This document shows, piece by piece, positions 25,710-34,464 of a stretch of 64,000 bases of DNA (position 1 is the stretch's first letter; every line of letters begins with the position of its first letter). The DNA comes from Salinicola halophyticus (GTDB lineage Bacteria > Pseudomonadota > Gammaproteobacteria > Pseudomonadales > Halomonadaceae). A program made the translations under genes and the position numbers. The stretch covers positions 9,400 through 73,399 of the forward strand of contig NZ_PZJN01000002.1 of assembly GCF_003206695.1 (NCBI RefSeq), read 5' to 3'. The notes beneath the pieces are model-generated. The model searched no databases, was not told the origin of the DNA, and worked only from the letters and a program-made list of their open reading frames with translations.

Positions 25710-26849
25710 TCACCGGTTGGCGCCGACACGCCAGAGCCTGGCCAGCGTGCGCGCGCGATCACTCAGCAGTTCGCCGCAGCGGGCCAGGGCCTCGTCCAGC
25801 GTGATCGGGCCGTCCGCCAGGGCGAACGCGGCGGTGATGCCGTGTTCGAACGCGTCCTGCCACTGATCGCCGAGGCGCCCGACCAGAGCGACGGTGGGTA
25901 CGCCGAAGCGCTCGGCGCGGCGGGCGATACCGATCGGCGTCTTGCCGGAAAGGCTCTGGCCGTCCAGCTGGCCCTCGCCGGTGATGACCCAGTCGGCATC
26001 GGCCAGCAGCGTGTCGAACTCAACCTGCTCCATCACCAGCTCGATGCCGGGGCGCAGGGTGGCACCGAGGAAGGCGCGAGCGGCGAAGCCCATGCCGCCG
26101 GCGGCACCGGCGCCGGGCAGTTCGCGGAAATCCACGTCGAGTACGTTGGCGGCAAGATCGGCGAAGTGCGCCAGCGCCCGGTCGAGCCGGGCGACATCGG
26201 CTTCCGTCGCTCCCTTCTGGGGGGCGAAGATGGCGCTGGCGCCGCGCGGCCCGAGCAACGGATTGTCGACGTCGACCGCGGTCTGCACTTCAAGCTCGGC
26301 CAGGCGTGGGTCGAGACCGTCGAGATCCAGCGTCTCCAGGTCGGCCAGCGCAGCCCCGCCCGGGGGAAGCGGCTGACCTTCGCGATCGAGCAGGCGCGCA
26401 CCGAGCGCGGCCAGCATGCCGGCACCGGCATCGTTGGTGGCGCTGCCACCCAGCGTCAGCACCAGCGACCGGGCGCCGGCATCCAGCGCGGCCAGAATCA
26501 ACTGACCGACCCCGAAGGTGGTGCTATGTAGCGCGGTACGCTCGCCGCGCTCGAGCTGCTGCAGGCCGCTGGCCTCGGCGAGTTCGACGAATGCGGTGCG
26601 CGAGGCTTCGTGCCAGCCCCAGGCCGCGGTGGCTTCACGACCCAGCGCATCCTGCACGGTCGCTGTACGCCGCTCGGCATCCGTCGCCGCCAGCAGCGCA
26701 TCCAGCGTCCCCTCGCCGCCGTCGCCCATCGGGCACTGATGGAGGGTGGCGTCGGGCAGTTCCTGCCGCAGGCCGGCGGCGATGGCGGCGGCGGCATCGC
26801 GGGCGGAGAGCGCATCCTTGAAGCTATCGGGGGCGATGACGATGTTCAT
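25710..26849 (-). CDS. garK: Glycerate kinase, GarK/GlxK type
   Basis: The enzyme phosphorylates D-glycerate, giving 2-phosphoglycerate in this family, at the end of glycolate/glyoxylate or tartronate pathways. The 379-residue length matches. Family hallmarks are MNIVIAPDSFKDALSA at the N-terminus, CPMGDGGEGT, VLTLGGSATNDAGAG, and VITGEGQLDGQSLSGKTP near the C-terminus. GAGGA before ATG 26849 sets the start; upstream in-frame codons are not supported. No glyoxylate carboligase or tartronate reductase gene is adjacent, so its pathway partners are elsewhere. Confidence 0.92.
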   Translation of the reverse strand: MNIVIAPDSFKDALSARDAAAAIAAGLRQELPDATLHQCPMGDGGEGTLDALLAATDAERRTATVQDALGREATAAWGWHEASRTAFVELAEASGLQQLERGERTALHSTTFGVGQLILAALDAGARSLVLTLGGSATNDAGAGMLAALGARLLDREGQPLPPGGAALADLETLDLDGLDPRLAELEVQTAVDVDNPLLGPRGASAIFAPQKGATEADVARLDRALAHFADLAANVLDVDFRELPGAGAAGGMGFAARAFLGATLRPGIELVMEQVEFDTLLADADWVITGEGQLDGQSLSGKTPIGIARRAERFGVPTVALVGRLGDQWQDAFEHGITAAFALADGPITLDEALARCGELLSDRARTLARLWRVGANR

Positions 26850-27160
26850 GGCATCCTCGGCTGGGAGTGAATCGGGGCGGATTGTGGCTCTGGTCAGCAT
26901 AACGTCGTTCGCGGTTGGCGGCGACGGGCGCGTCAGGGCGCCGCGATCGAGATGCACACAAGACACGAGCGGGACTTAAGCACGACTTATGCGAGAGACA
27001 AGCGGGACTGAAGCGAGACACTAGCGAGACGCAGACGTCGTACCTCCCTGGCGCAGAATGATGGAGGTTCGACGACATCGAAAAGGGGAGGGGACCGTGG
27101 ATTGGCAGGCGGGAAAATGGCATGCTGAACACTGTTCGCAATCCCTGCGAGGTGGCTGTC
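26850..27160. other. Divergent intergenic region between garK and a lipoprotein gene
   Basis: About 310 bases contain the 11-bp tandem array at 26968-27033 and otherwise no gene. The downstream lipoprotein has a GAGG ribosome-binding site at its 5' end, but I see no clear promoter hexamers. Confidence 0.45.
26968..27033. repeat. Tandem array, 11 bp x 6
   Basis: Six contiguous 11-base units begin at 26968, 26979, 26990, 27001, 27012 and 27023 and follow AGCGnGACnnA (third unit TGCGAGAGACA). The period matches one helical turn, so any bound protein would line up on one face. The array lies between divergent genes. Confidence 0.7.
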
Positions 27161-27745
27161 ATGAACGATCGATTTCGTCGAGCTAGGCGCTGGTCGAGTC
27201 TCTGCATCGGGCTCGCGATGTTGAGCGGATGCCAGGCGCTGTCGGCGCCGGGACCTACCTCGTCGGCGGGCGGCGACGTGCTACCGAGCGCCTGTCGCTG
27301 GCCTGCCAGCGGTGACTCGCTCGAACGTCTGCGGGCGACCCGCGACGCCCTCGAAAGCCAGGGCTACGCGATCCTGGACACCGATGCCACCCTGGGCCTG
27401 GTCAGCGCCGAGCGCAAGACCGCACAGCCGGGCCTCGGCGCCGTGAACAGCCCGTTCGGGCGTACCGGCTTCTGGGGCGGTTTCGGCCTGGGTGGCCGGC
27501 ACGGTTATTCGTTAGGTCTGTTCCAGAACTTCGGCGGCGGCTACAACACCGATCCGGTCCAGATCGAGCGTGTTTCGGTGGTGACGCCGGACGCGACCAC
27601 CCTGGTCGATCGTGACTCGGTGGTGGTCGACTACAACGGCTATCTGATCGATGCGCGCAGCTACAACCAGCCCTCGTTCTGCCAGCAGCTACATCAGGAT
27701 ATTGAATCTCGCCTGAACCAGCCCACTGCGGGAGCGGCCCCATGA
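27161..27745 (+). CDS. Lipoprotein of unknown function, Gly-rich
   Basis: A lipoprotein signal (basic n-region, then LCIGLAMLSGCQ with lipobox LSGC) opens this 194-residue protein. The mature part has a conserved-looking N-terminal helix-strand unit, then a Gly/Phe-rich stretch (FWGGFGLGGRHGYSLGLFQN), and ends with paired Cys in the last third. GAGG eight bases before ATG 27161 supports the start. It overlaps the next lipoprotein gene by four bases. The two share a similar short domain (ETLKATLAMLAERGF versus DSLERLRATRDALESQGY), suggesting a duplicated envelope protein pair. Function unknown. Confidence 0.72.
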   Translation: MNDRFRRARRWSSLCIGLAMLSGCQALSAPGPTSSAGGDVLPSACRWPASGDSLERLRATRDALESQGYAILDTDATLGLVSAERKTAQPGLGAVNSPFGRTGFWGGFGLGGRHGYSLGLFQNFGGGYNTDPVQIERVSVVTPDATTLVDRDSVVVDYNGYLIDARSYNQPSFCQQLHQDIESRLNQPTAGAAP

Positions 27746-28203
27746 GCCATCGTGAAATGACGACACGGCATGACGCCATCAATGGGCGATTCGGTGTTCG
27801 ACGAATCGTCGGGCCGGGTCTGTTGTTCGGAAGCCTGCTGATCGCAAGCCTGTTGCTGACTGCCTGCGCAGTGTCGCCCCAGGCGCAGCCGAGAAGCATC
27901 GCGGTGCAGGCGACCGCCGACGAGACGCTCAAGGCGACACTCGCGATGCTGGCGGAGCGCGGGTTCGTGATTCGTCATGGCGATGGCGACCTGGGCCAGA
28001 TCGATGCCGTGCTGGCGTCGCGCTCCGGTTACGAGATGCACGCCAAAGTCACCAGCGGTGGCGAACGCCCGCCGGGGCTGGTTCTGCAGAACGGCAATAC
28101 CTATCTCACCTTGAGCGGTCGGCGCGGCGGGCATCCGCTGGAAGCGGTCGAGCTCGATCCTCTTTTCATCGATGTTCAGAATCGGCTGGGGTTGTTGCCT
28201 TGA
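27742..28203 (+). CDS. Second lipoprotein of the pair
   Basis: This 153-residue protein has a long basic N-terminus, a hydrophobic core and lipobox LLTAC (Cys near residue 42). Its mature domain resembles part of the upstream lipoprotein: a helix with ETLKATLAMLAERGFVI and then beta strands ending in LDPLFIDVQNRLG. Start and stop overlap both neighbours (ATGA with the upstream gene, TTGA with the downstream one), so translation is coupled into the DUF1007-NicO pair. That arrangement hints at a role near metal export or import, but none is shown. Confidence 0.7.
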   Translation: MSHREMTTRHDAINGRFGVRRIVGPGLLFGSLLIASLLLTACAVSPQAQPRSIAVQATADETLKATLAMLAERGFVIRHGDGDLGQIDAVLASRSGYEMHAKVTSGGERPPGLVLQNGNTYLTLSGRRGGHPLEAVELDPLFIDVQNRLGLLP

Positions 28204-28892
28204 GAAAATGGACGCTGCTGCGCGGCTGGCGTGGACTGGGAATTGGCGTGGCGATCGGGCTCTCGGCAGGGGCCCCTTCGACGGCCATGGCGCATCCCCA
28301 TGGCTGGGTCGACCTGAGCGTCGAAGGCGTCTTCGACGGCCAGGGCGATCTGACTGCTCTGCGCCAACGCTGGCGCATGGATCCGTTCTACAGCCAGGTG
28401 GTGATGGAGGACATGGCGCAAGTGAAAGGCGAGACCACGATGGCGCAGCGGCTCGACGCGCTGGGTGTCGAGATCCGCAACAATCTCGAGACGAACGATC
28501 ATCTCACCCATATCACGCTGCACGGCAAGCCGGTGGCCCAGGGAACGGTGACCGATACCAATACCGAATATCGCGACGAGCGCCTGATCTTCAGCTTCGT
28601 GCTGCCGTTGGCCAAACCCCAGGCGATGGCGGGGCAGACGTTGCGCTATCGGATATTCGACTCGACCTACTACATCGAAATGCTCCACGAGGCCAATGCC
28701 GACGGCTCCCAGCCGCTGCCCAGTGCGCTGACGCTGGAAAATGCCCCTCAGGGTTGCCATACGCGGATTCTCAAGGCCGATCCGGACCCCGATAAGGTGA
28801 TGGAGGCCTCGATGCTGGATACGACCCAGCAGGGCGAGCCCAACCTGGGCCAGTTCTTCGCCGAAACCGGAGAGATTACGTGTCCCGGTTGA
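28200..28892 (+). CDS. DUF1007 family periplasmic protein
   Basis: The 230-residue protein has a signal peptide (Arg/Lys n-region, GLGIGVAIGLSAGA core, cleavage near AMAHPHG) and begins its mature part with HPHGWVDLS, the conserved DUF1007 start. Later segments RLIFSFVLPLAKPQ and IFDSTYYIEML are also typical. DUF1007 genes usually precede NicO-type nickel/cobalt permeases, as here, and the N-terminal His may bind metal. The only reasonable start is TTG at 28200 overlapping the previous stop as TTGA. It overlaps the permease gene by 13 bases. Confidence 0.85.
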   Translation: MRKWTLLRGWRGLGIGVAIGLSAGAPSTAMAHPHGWVDLSVEGVFDGQGDLTALRQRWRMDPFYSQVVMEDMAQVKGETTMAQRLDALGVEIRNNLETNDHLTHITLHGKPVAQGTVTDTNTEYRDERLIFSFVLPLAKPQAMAGQTLRYRIFDSTYYIEMLHEANADGSQPLPSALTLENAPQGCHTRILKADPDPDKVMEASMLDTTQQGEPNLGQFFAETGEITCPG

Positions 28893-29980
28893 GCGTGGTG
28901 GCCAGATTGCTGATCCCGCTGGTCCTGCTGGTTGCCATTGGCATTGCCGGCTATTCGCTGGGGTGGTGGCAACACGTCGCGGTCCAGATCGTGCTCTGGC
29001 AGGGCAAGCTCTACCACGCCCTGGTCGAGGCGGTCAGCGCGCTGAATCGCGCGCCGAGTTTCACCACCTGGAGCGTGCTGCTCGGCGTGAGCTTCGGCTA
29101 TGGCGTCTTCCATGCGGCGGGACCGGGTCACGGCAAGGTGGTGCTGAGTACCTACCTGGCGTCTCAGGGCGGCGCCTGGCGCCGCGCGCTGGGGCTATCG
29201 GTGCTGGCGGCGCTGCTGCAGGGCGTCATGGCGATCGCGATCATCGGGGTGCTGGTCTTCGGGCTGGGATGGCTGACCCGGCAGGCGATGGGCAGTATCG
29301 ATCAGGCTGAGCTAGCGAGCTTCGTGATCGTCTCGCTGGTCGGACTCTGGCTCTGCGTGCGCTCGCTACGCCGGCTATGGCGTTCGCGTCATATCGGCGC
29401 CGCCCCGGCGACCGTGCCCTCGGCCTTCACGCCGGTCACGCCCGGCTCGAGATCGAGTCATTCGTCGCTTGGGCCGGTGTTGCCGTCGCGCCACGCCCAT
29501 CACGGCCATCACGCGCATTGCGGCTGCGGGCACGAACATCATATCGACCCGCGCGAGGCGGGAGACTGGCGGGTGGCGCTGCTGACGGTGCTGTCGATCG
29601 GCATTCGACCCTGTAGCGGTGCCGTGCTGCTGCTGGGCGCGGCCGCACTGCTGGATCAGTTCGGCAAGGGCGTCGTTGCGGTACTGGCGATGTCGCTGGG
29701 AACGGCGCTGACCGTCTCCTCGCTGGCCTTGCTCAGCGTGCTGGCACGGGACTGGGTCAAGCGTCATCTCAAGCCCACCGCCGCCAGCGGTCAGTGGCAG
29801 GCCTGGGTCGGTCTGGCGGGGGGCGCGCTGATACTGGTACTGGGCCTGTCGCTGACTCTGGCCCAGTGGCAGCAGGGACCGGCCGCCGCGCCACCCTTGC
29901 TGGGCGGGTCGATCTCCGGTGCCTCCAGCACGCAGCAGTCCGGTCAAATACCCGGTCCGTTTGGCCCTGGGCGAGGTTGA
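28880..29980 (+). CDS. NicO/RcnA-type nickel-cobalt permease
   Basis: The 366-residue membrane protein has six to eight hydrophobic segments. The family motif HAAGPGHGKVVLSTY lies near residues 76-90. A His-rich cytosolic loop (HAHHGHHAHCGCGHEHH) near 208-224 is typical of metal-handling NicO proteins, and SIGIRPCSGAVLLL is the second conserved helix. It should move Ni2+ or Co2+, and orientation (uptake or efflux) cannot be told from sequence. Start is GTG inside the end of the DUF1007 gene. Confidence 0.87.
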   Translation: MSRLSVVARLLIPLVLLVAIGIAGYSLGWWQHVAVQIVLWQGKLYHALVEAVSALNRAPSFTTWSVLLGVSFGYGVFHAAGPGHGKVVLSTYLASQGGAWRRALGLSVLAALLQGVMAIAIIGVLVFGLGWLTRQAMGSIDQAELASFVIVSLVGLWLCVRSLRRLWRSRHIGAAPATVPSAFTPVTPGSRSSHSSLGPVLPSRHAHHGHHAHCGCGHEHHIDPREAGDWRVALLTVLSIGIRPCSGAVLLLGAAALLDQFGKGVVAVLAMSLGTALTVSSLALLSVLARDWVKRHLKPTAASGQWQAWVGLAGGALILVLGLSLTLAQWQQGPAAAPPLLGGSISGASSTQQSGQIPGPFGPGRG

Positions 29981-30028
29981 CCCGCCGACTCGGCCCATGG
30001 GATCGCAGAGCCCTCTAAACGTCGTCGT

Positions 30029-30454
30029 CTAACGCGCGAGACCCGCTTCTTTTGCCAGCCGAGCGATCTCCGCACGGCGCTTCTCGAGCGCTTCGTCAGT
30101 ATAGGCTTCGGCGCTGCCCTGGCCCCAGACCGGCCCGGGCCAGGCTGCGTCATTCTGAAAGCGCACGATCACATGGAGATGACATTGCGCCACTACATTG
30201 CCGAGCGTGGCGATGTTCAGCTTGTCGCCGCCGTAGTGGCTCATCATCGCCTGCCCCAGCTGGCTCGCTTCCTGCCATAGCGTCGCCTGCTCGTCGGCGC
30301 CCAGATCATAGACTTCGACGACCCGCTCGCGCTGGGGAATCAGAATCGCCCAGGGGTAGCGGGCATCCCGACTCAGGCGAACCTGACACAACGCCAGATC
30401 GATGACGTGGACGCTGTCCTGCTGTAGGCGCGAGTCGAGGGTGAAAGTGGGCAT
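30029..30454 (-). CDS. HIT domain nucleotide hydrolase-like protein
   Basis: The 141-residue protein has a FHIT-like HIT domain. The histidine triad reads NVVAQCHLHVIVRF, so the first triad position is Gln (Q-x-H-x-H), as in many proteobacterial HIT proteins annotated as diadenosine tetraphosphate hydrolases. YPWAILIPQRERVVEVYDL is the usual upstream strand-turn. GGAGG before ATG 30454 defines the start; the longer in-frame reading has no support. It ends 49 bases from the convergent NicO gene. Confidence 0.87.
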   Translation of the reverse strand: MPTFTLDSRLQQDSVHVIDLALCQVRLSRDARYPWAILIPQRERVVEVYDLGADEQATLWQEASQLGQAMMSHYGGDKLNIATLGNVVAQCHLHVIVRFQNDAAWPGPVWGQGSAEAYTDEALEKRRAEIARLAKEAGLAR

Positions 30455-30594
30455 GAGGCCTCCGAGTGAGAACGATGAATGACGGGGGAAACGCCAGCTC
30501 CAGAACCGCTGACGGCGAGTCGGTGACCGGTAGCAGTTTAGACGCCAAATCCGGCAGTTAGACAAGTTGTCGTACGCCTTTGCGCGACTCTCTG

Positions 30595-30601
30595 CTACCT
30601 T
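30595..30601 (+). promoter_or_regulatory. Possible sigma-S-type -10 for entericidin
   Basis: TGCTACCTT upstream of the entericidin gene resembles the extended -10 (TGCTAyacT) favoured by stationary-phase sigma-S, which controls ecnB in E. coli. No good -35 is required for such promoters. It lies about 75 bases before the ATG. Confidence 0.35.
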
Positions 30602-30676
30602 GATGACAGGCCGATAACAAAACGGCCCGGATGAGCCACGAATTCATCCGCCCAAACCGTTAAGGAGGACGACACC

Positions 30677-30808
30677 ATGAAACGCCTAATTGCTTTCTCT
30701 CTGTTCGCACTGTTCAGTGCCGGTATCCTGGCGGGCTGCAACACCGTCGATGGCGCAGGCAAGGACATCGAGAGCGGTGGCGAAGCCGTACAAGACGCCG
30801 CCAGCTGA
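30677..30808 (+). CDS. ecnB: Entericidin EcnA/B family lipoprotein
   Basis: This short gene encodes 43 residues: MKRLIAFSLFALFSAG, lipobox ILAGC with Cys21, then NTVDGAGKDIESGGEAVQD. The mature part fits the entericidin pattern (C-N-T-x-x-G-x-G-x-D-I-x-x-G-G-x-A). AAGGAGG seven bases before the ATG is a strong ribosome-binding site. Entericidins are small membrane-active lipoproteins linked to stationary-phase lysis in enterics; elsewhere the role is unclear. A clean terminator follows, so it is a single-gene transcript. Confidence 0.9.
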   Translation: MKRLIAFSLFALFSAGILAGCNTVDGAGKDIESGGEAVQDAAS

Positions 30809-30815
30809 GTTCGCG

Positions 30816-30848
30816 ACGCCCGATCCCCAGGATCGGGCGTTTCGGTTG
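30816..30848 (+). terminator. Rho-independent terminator after entericidin
   Basis: ACGCCCGATC (30816-30825) and GATCGGGCGT (30831-30840) form a perfect 10-bp stem with loop CCCAG, followed by TTCGGTTG. It lies 8 bases after the stop codon. Confidence 0.8.
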
Positions 30849-30916
30849 TATCGTTAGACTAGCCGTATCGTCAGACTAATCGTATCGTCAGACCGGTCGT
30901 TTCGTCAGCACGACCC
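30849..30916. repeat. Tandem array, 17 bp x 4, upstream of fdhD
   Basis: Units begin at 30849, 30866, 30883 and 30900 and follow TATCGTCAGACTAATCG, decaying in the last copy. The array starts directly after the entericidin terminator and ends about 85 bases before fdhD. Confidence 0.78.
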
Positions 30917-31001
30917 CCGCGCCAGAAACCCCGCGTCTTCAACCTCACACGTGATATCGTTTCACTGCTTCCCGACGCCCGTCGATGGAATGGAGTGACC
31001 T

Positions 31002-31811
31002 ATGACAGCGCCGTTATCCTCTCGCACTGAGAGCCCCTCGCAGGATCCCCAGCGCGAGCTCGATCCGTTGACGGCTTTCGAGGATGCCAGTGGCCTGGCG
31101 CACGATACGCTGCCCGGCCCGCAGGAATCGCCCGTCTCCATCGTTTTCAACGATACGGCTTACGCCACGGTACTGGCGACGCCGGATCAACTCGCGGCGC
31201 TGGCCGTCGGTTTCGCGTTCAGTGAAGGAGTGATCGATCGCTATGCCGATGTCGAAGCCGTCGACATCGAAACCAGCCGGCATGGCTTTCGGGTCCGCCT
31301 GCGGGTCGCCGAGCGGATCGCCAGACGTGCCGGGAGTCAGGCGAGGGCGACGCTATCGACCAGCGGCTGCGGGGCCTGCGGCGTGCAGGAAGAGTCGCAG
31401 CTCCTGTTTGGCTTGACCCGCCTGCCGGCCACGACCTTGCCCGAGACGACGACGATCGCCGCCGGGCTGGATGCGCTGCGAAACGAGTCCGCCCCCGGCG
31501 TGCATCTGGCTCTAGGGCTGTCCGAAACCGGTGCGATCATGACGGTGGGTCGCGATATCGGCCGCCACAACGCGCTGGACAAGGTGATCGGCGCCAGTCT
31601 GATCGCCGGCAACATGCCTGCGCTGGTGATGACCTCCAGCCGCTGTAGTCTGGAACTGGTGCAGAAAAGCGTTCGGGCGCGGATCCCGGCGCTGGCGACG
31701 CTCTCGTATCCCTCCCGGCTCGCGGTCGAAGTCGCGCGCAGCTGCAATCTGACGCTGATCAACTGCCATCGCGGCAAACGCCTCGAACTGCTGAGCCGCG
31801 GTGACGACTAG
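31002..31811 (+). CDS. fdhD: Formate dehydrogenase accessory sulfurtransferase FdhD
   Basis: FdhD carries sulfur from a cysteine desulfurase to the molybdenum bis-MGD cofactor, which formate-dehydrogenase-type enzymes need for activity. The 269-residue length matches. The sulfur-carrying pair Cys123 and Cys126 is in STSGCGACG. VGFAFSEGVI and GRDIGRHNALDKVIG are the other conserved blocks. GGAG lies before ATG 31002. The next gene encodes a YdeP-type bis-MGD oxidoreductase, the likely client. Confidence 0.93.
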   Translation: MTAPLSSRTESPSQDPQRELDPLTAFEDASGLAHDTLPGPQESPVSIVFNDTAYATVLATPDQLAALAVGFAFSEGVIDRYADVEAVDIETSRHGFRVRLRVAERIARRAGSQARATLSTSGCGACGVQEESQLLFGLTRLPATTLPETTTIAAGLDALRNESAPGVHLALGLSETGAIMTVGRDIGRHNALDKVIGASLIAGNMPALVMTSSRCSLELVQKSVRARIPALATLSYPSRLAVEVARSCNLTLINCHRGKRLELLSRGDD

Positions 31812-32112
31812 AAGTTCGCCCACTCCCCCCGGTTATCCTCAAGCGCAGCGCGTAACGGCCGATACGCTATCCCGTTTGGCGCGCAAGCCCCCGTTCGTCA
31901 GGTTATCGACAGCTGAAACGTTAGCGGCGTAATATACTTTGGTATTACGACCAATGTTCATGTCGGCTCCGTTGCTCATCCAGCGCGCGAGGCTTTCCTT
32001 GCGCCGATAGCGAATCCCGGTCTTCATCGCCGCCGCACTGCCGTGTGCCGGTGGCGGGCGCGTCTGTCACTGCCATTCCCGTTCGTCACCCCTCGAACGT
32101 GTAAGGAGAAGC
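31812..32112. other. Intergenic region between fdhD and the ydeP-type gene
   Basis: About 300 bases without a supportable gene. An AT-rich core with TATACT at 31933-31938 inside TAATA...TATTA could be a promoter for the ydeP-type gene, but no matching -35 is visible. Confidence 0.35.
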
Positions 32113-34464
32113 ATGTCCCAGTCCCAGCAGGAATCCAGCCCAGACGTGTCCAGTGCTGATACCACTCAGCCCGATGCGAAGGTATTCGCCTATCACAATC
32201 CGGCCGGTGGCTGGGGCGCGCTGAAGTCGGTGGGCAAGCATCTATTGCACAGCCGCTCGCCGGCGCTCAATGCGCGTTCGCTGTTCAAGCTCAATCAGCC
32301 GGACGGTTTCGACTGCCCGGGCTGCGCCTGGGGCGATCCGGAGCATGCGTCGTCGTTCGAATTCTGCGAGAACGGGGTCAAGGCGGTGACCTGGGAAGCG
32401 ACCGCCAAGCGTGTCACGCGGCAGTTCTTCGCCAGGCACAGCGTCAGCGAATTAAAGACTTGGGACGACTATCGTCTCGAGGATCAGGGCCGTCTGGTCG
32501 AGCCGATGCGCTATAACGCCGAAACGGATCACTACGAGCCGATCGGCTGGGACGCGGCACTGGACCTGATTGCGGCGGAATTGAAGGCGCTGCCGTCACC
32601 GAATGACGGCATCTTCTATACCTCAGGCAAGGCATGTAACGAGTCCGCCTACGTGTTTCAACTGCTGGCGCGATTCTTCGGCACCAACAACCTGCCCGAC
32701 TGCTCCAACATGTGCCACGAGGCCAGCGGCTCGGCGATGAACGCGGCGCTGGGGACCGGCAAGGGCAGCGTGCTGCTGGAAGATTTCGAGAAGGCGGAAG
32801 CGATCTTCGTCTTCGGTCAGAACCCCGGCACCAATCACCCGCGTATGCTGGGCGTGCTGCGGGAAGCGGCGGAACGTGGCGCGACCATCGTCACCTTCAA
32901 TACGTTGAAGGAGCGCGGGCTGGAGAAGTTCGCCGATCCGCAGAAGCCGTTCGAGATGCTGCATAACGGCAGCCACCGCATCAGCAGCCACTACTTCCGG
33001 CCCAAGCTCGGTGGCGACATGGCGGTGGTGCGGGGCATGGCCAAGGCGCTGTTCGCTCGCGATGCCGCCGGAGACGACGTGCTCGACCACGACTTCATGG
33101 CCGAGCATACCGCGCATCTGCAAGCCTACCGCACCCGCGTCGAGGCGACCGACTGGGCGACGCTCGAAGACCAGTCCGGCCTGACGCGCGACGAGATGGA
33201 GCAGGCCGCCGAACTTTACGCGCGTTCCAACGCGACCATCGCCTGCTGGGCCATGGGGATCACCCAGCACGAGCACTCCGTGGCGACCGTGCGCGAGATC
33301 ATCAACCTGCTGATGCTGCGTGGCAACATGGGCAAGCCGGGCGCCGGCCCGTCGCCGGTTCGTGGGCACTCCAACGTGCAGGGCGACCGTACCATGGGGA
33401 TCTTCGAGAAACCCTCGAAGGCCCTGCTGGACGCTCTCGAAGCGCGTTATGCCCGAGCCATGCCGCAGGAATTCGGCGTGGACTCGGTGGCCGCGGTCAA
33501 GGCGATGCGTGACGCGCCGGGCAAGGTGTTCATTGGCCTGGGAGGCAACTTCACCCGCGCCATTTCCGATAGCGTCGTCACCGAGCAGGCCATGGCCAAC
33601 TGCCGGCTGACCGCGTTCATCAGCACCAAGCTCAACCGCAGCCACCTGGTGACCGGCGAGCAGGCACTGATTCTGCCGTGCATCGGGCGTACCGAGATCG
33701 ATGCCAACAGTGCGGGCAAGTCGCAGCTGATCACGGTGGAAGATTCGATGAGCATGGTGCACGGTTCCGCCGGGATCAATAAACCGGCAGACAAGTCGCT
33801 GCGCTCGGAAATCTTCATTCTGACCGGTATCGCCGAACGCTTGTTTGCCAACGATGAGCTCGGTAACGACGGGGTCGACTGGGCCTCGCTGCGCGAGGAT
33901 TACGACGTCATTCGCGAGCATATCGCCGATGTCATTCCCGGCTTCGTGGACTTCAACCAGCGGGTTCGGCAGCCGCGCGGGTTCTGGCTGTCCAACTCGG
34001 TCGCCAGCCTCGAGTTCGCTACCGCGACCGGCAAGGCCGAGTTTTCCGACGACGCACTGCCGCAGGCCGTCATGCACCAGCGTCTGGCGAAACGCGACGG
34101 CTGGCTGACGCTACAGACGATGCGTTCGCATGACCAGTACAACACCACCGTCTACGGCTATAACGACCGTTATCGCGGCATCGAGGGCGGCCGTCAGGTG
34201 ATCTTCCTCAACCGCGACGACATCGCGCGGCTGGGCTTCGAGGCCGGGCAGTGGGTCGATCTGGTCGGTGAGTCCGATGACGGCGTCACCCGACGTGTCG
34301 ACGGTTTCAAGATCGTCGCCTACGACACGCCCCAGGGCTGTGCCGCCGCGTATTACCCGGAAACCAACCCGCTGCTGCCGTTGGATCACAAGGGCGTGCA
34401 GAGTCACACGCCGGCATCGAAATCCATCGCCGTGCGCCTGGAAGCCAGCACGCGACTTGCCTGA
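32113..34464 (+). CDS. FdhF/YdeP family bis-MGD molybdenum oxidoreductase
   Basis: The 783-residue protein belongs to the formate-dehydrogenase-like branch called YdeP. The N-terminal cluster region has Cys68, Cys71 and Cys85 (FDCPGCAW ... FCENG). Cys201 in CSNMCHEASG takes the place of the selenocysteine or cysteine Mo ligand of FdhF. VFGQNPGTNHPRM and PVRGHSNVQGD are cofactor-binding segments. YdeP of E. coli is linked to acid resistance, and its substrate is not established. AAGGAGAAGC precedes the ATG. Pairing with fdhD, 301 bases upstream, supports dependence on sulfurated cofactor. No FdhB/FdhC partner is present, so an electron acceptor must come from elsewhere. Confidence 0.9.
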   Translation: MSQSQQESSPDVSSADTTQPDAKVFAYHNPAGGWGALKSVGKHLLHSRSPALNARSLFKLNQPDGFDCPGCAWGDPEHASSFEFCENGVKAVTWEATAKRVTRQFFARHSVSELKTWDDYRLEDQGRLVEPMRYNAETDHYEPIGWDAALDLIAAELKALPSPNDGIFYTSGKACNESAYVFQLLARFFGTNNLPDCSNMCHEASGSAMNAALGTGKGSVLLEDFEKAEAIFVFGQNPGTNHPRMLGVLREAAERGATIVTFNTLKERGLEKFADPQKPFEMLHNGSHRISSHYFRPKLGGDMAVVRGMAKALFARDAAGDDVLDHDFMAEHTAHLQAYRTRVEATDWATLEDQSGLTRDEMEQAAELYARSNATIACWAMGITQHEHSVATVREIINLLMLRGNMGKPGAGPSPVRGHSNVQGDRTMGIFEKPSKALLDALEARYARAMPQEFGVDSVAAVKAMRDAPGKVFIGLGGNFTRAISDSVVTEQAMANCRLTAFISTKLNRSHLVTGEQALILPCIGRTEIDANSAGKSQLITVEDSMSMVHGSAGINKPADKSLRSEIFILTGIAERLFANDELGNDGVDWASLREDYDVIREHIADVIPGFVDFNQRVRQPRGFWLSNSVASLEFATATGKAEFSDDALPQAVMHQRLAKRDGWLTLQTMRSHDQYNTTVYGYNDRYRGIEGGRQVIFLNRDDIARLGFEAGQWVDLVGESDDGVTRRVDGFKIVAYDTPQGCAAAYYPETNPLLPLDHKGVQSHTPASKSIAVRLEASTRLA

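Noticed and set aside
31839-32027. A 62-codon minus-strand frame in the fdhD-ydeP gap
   Set aside because: No ribosome-binding site or family match, and it crosses the AT-rich promoter-like patch.
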